NCBI GenBank assembly: GCA_052387235.1
Contig: JBQTJJ010000008.1
Span: 1 to 5,491, forward strand
Source of the DNA: JBQTJJ01 sp052387235
GTDB taxonomy: Bacteria; Actinomycetota; Acidimicrobiia; Acidimicrobiales; GCA-2861595
Direction of reading: 5' to 3'
DNA: 5,491 nt
Shown: piece after piece, positions 4,324 through 5,491 of the stretch
Layout of the letters: each line of letters opens with the position of its first letter
How positions within the stretch are numbered: the first letter of the stretch is position 1
Made by a program: the position numbers and the translations under genes
The notes under the pieces: generated by a model
Database searches by the model: none
What the model was told of the DNA's origin: nothing
Seen by the model: only the letters and a program-made list of their open reading frames with translations

Positions 4324-5491
4324 TCAGGCCGAGACGACGAGCTGGTCGACCGGCGCCGGCCGTCCCAGGTGGTACCCCTGGGCCAGGGTGACCCCGAGCC
4401 GGCGGAGGGTCTGGAGCTCGGCCGCCGTCTCGACCCCCTCGGCCACGATGGTGCTGCCGGTCTCGCGGGCGAAGGCGATGAGCGCCGAGGCCAGCGCGCG
4501 CCGGGACCGGTCCCGGTCGATGTCGCGGGTGAGGGCCATGTCGAGCTTGATCAGCTCGGGACGGATCCGCAGGATGTGGCGGAAGCTGGCGTACCCGGCG
4601 CCGGCGTCGTCCACGGCCACCCGCACCCCGCGCTGGCGGAGCGGTGCGAGGGCGGCCCACAGCCGGTCGTAGGCGTCGATGGCGGCGTGCTCGGTGATCT
4701 CGAGCACGATGCGATCGGCCGCCACCTCGCGCAGCTCGGCCTCGAGCCGCCCCGACAGGATGGTGGCCGGCGACGCGTTCAGGGCCAGGTAGGTGTCGCC
4801 CGGCAGGCGGCGGGCCTCGTCGAGGGCGAGCCGCACGGCAGCCAGCTCGAGGTCGACGCCGAGGCCGACGCCGGCCGCCTCCGCGAACCACAGGTCCGGG
4901 GTCCTCGGCGGCAGGGCCGAGAACCGGGACAGCGCCTCGAAGCCGACCGGCCGGCCGCGGTCGACGTCGACGATGGGCTGGAAGGCCATGGACAGGCCGT
5001 CGCCGGCGATGATGGCGGTGATGCGCGCCACGGCCTCGTCCGCCTGTTGCTCGCGCGCCAGGTCGGCCTCGATCTGCTCGGCGGTCAGCTCGGCGAAGAC
5101 GCGCATCACGGCCAGGTCGCGGTCGTTGAGCGAGTGGTCGGGCTCGTAGCTGAAGCAGCAGAACGTCCCGAAGACGCTCCCGTCGCTGAGGCGGACGGGG
5201 ACGCTCAGGTGGGCGCCGACGGGAAGGTCGGCGGTCACCGGCAGCGCCGCCGACTCGGCGAGGGCGCCGGCGTCGTGGATCAGCTCCGGCAGGCGCCCGT
5301 CGACCACCCGCTGGCAGTAGCTCTCCTGGAGCGGGCCACCGTCGCCGGCCCGGACCGGGCAGTCGTCGGCGGCGGAGTCGACGTAGCGGAACATGCGGCT
5401 GTCGCCCCGGAACTCCGACACGAAGGCCACGTCCATGCCCAGGTGGGCCCGGATGGCCCGCAGCGCCTTGGTCGACACCTGGCGGGCGGAG
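4324..5491 (-). CDS. GAF-EAL cyclic-di-GMP phosphodiesterase (5' end outside window)
   Basis: The frame is open to the right window edge and stops at TGA 4326-4324. GTG 5478 is possible but has no ribosome binding site and starts directly in the GAF domain, so the gene is probably truncated here. Numbering from GTG 5478, residues 1-140 are a GAF sensor (AIRAHLGMDVAFVSEF, then ESYCQRVVDGRLP and GTFCCFSYEP) and residues about 150-384 an EAL domain, which cleaves c-di-GMP to pGpG. Catalytic residues are all visible: E181 of FEALSRF, N234 (LNASP), E260 (LEITE), D290-D291 (VDDAGAGYAS), K311 (IKLDM), E347 (AEGVET) and Q367 (AQGYHLGRP). The usual DDFG is DDAG, a substitution in the loop next to the metal-binding aspartates. 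The enzyme is expected to be cytoplasmic and active; the GAF ligand is unknown. No GGDEF domain is seen in the window. It converges on the fusion gene with a 45-base gap (4279-4323), in which I see no clear terminator. Confidence 0.9.
   Translation of the reverse strand, partial: SARQVSTKALRAIRAHLGMDVAFVSEFRGDSRMFRYVDSAADDCPVRAGDGGPLQESYCQRVVDGRLPELIHDAGALAESAALPVTADLPVGAHLSVPVRLSDGSVFGTFCCFSYEPDHSLNDRDLAVMRVFAELTAEQIEADLAREQQADEAVARITAIIAGDGLSMAFQPIVDVDRGRPVGFEALSRFSALPPRTPDLWFAEAAGVGLGVDLELAAVRLALDEARRLPGDTYLALNASPATILSGRLEAELREVAADRIVLEITEHAAIDAYDRLWAALAPLRQRGVRVAVDDAGAGYASFRHILRIRPELIKLDMALTRDIDRDRSRRALASALIAFARETGSTIVAEGVETAAELQTLRRLGVTLAQGYHLGRPAPVDQLVVSA

Noticed and set aside
4344..4359. 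Short palindromes GGTCGACC and CCGGCGCCGG near the end of the EAL gene
   Set aside because: Eight to ten base GC-rich palindromes are expected by chance at this composition; no loop or tail to suggest a terminator.
2340..4391. Long open frame of 683 codons overlapping the fusion gene on the same strand
   Set aside because: Its translation is Arg/Pro/Gly-rich with no recognisable motif, a usual shadow in very GC-rich DNA; the overlapping frame carries complete AlkP and GT2 motifs.
3155..4672. 505-codon plus-strand frame running through the end of the fusion gene into the EAL gene
   Set aside because: It crosses two convergent, well-supported genes and reads as Trp/Pro/Arg/Thr-rich noise.

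Overview
The base composition is very GC-rich, with a strong G/C third-position bias. Genes are tightly packed with GTG/ATG starts, and the encoded families are the PKD-like secreted family of actinomycetes, a cupredoxin lipoprotein and a GAF-EAL protein. Together these suggest a high-GC actinobacterium, possibly of the Acidimicrobiia type; the taxonomic guess is inference from protein style only. No RNA gene, CRISPR array or transposase gene is visible.

Layout. 1-486 (+): C-terminal part of a secreted PKD-like protein. 487-567: an 81-base gap with a weak promoter candidate, a small hairpin and a clear ribosome binding site. 568-1083 (+): a lipoprotein with a type I copper (cupredoxin) domain. 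1080-2153 (+): a multi-pass membrane protein of the lysylphosphatidylglycerol synthase TM / UPF0104 (flippase-like) family, whose GTG start overlaps the preceding stop by four bases. 2200-4278 (+): a large three-part fusion of membrane domain, alkaline-phosphatase-superfamily phosphodiesterase domain and family 2 glycosyltransferase. 4324-5491 (-): a GAF-EAL cyclic-di-GMP phosphodiesterase, convergent with the others and cut by the window edge.

The most unusual features lie in the flippase-like gene. It carries an in-frame insert of about 130 bases that begins with a 53-base near-perfect palindrome and is flanked by a 12-base direct repeat (11/12 identical). Taking out the insert plus one repeat copy rejoins two conserved halves of the family in frame. 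A second, unrelated hairpin with perfect 20-base arms sits at the 3' end of the same gene and is translated as its C-terminal tail. This resembles, by analogy only, the palindromic elements known to sit inside Rickettsia protein genes.

How the genes may work together: the fusion protein's glycosyltransferase resembles polyprenyl-phosphate sugar transferases, and flippase-like UPF0104 proteins are commonly found beside or fused to such enzymes. The 1080-4278 pair may therefore make, trim and move a lipid-linked sugar for the cell envelope. The copper lipoprotein is translationally coupled to this pair, but its connection to it is unknown.
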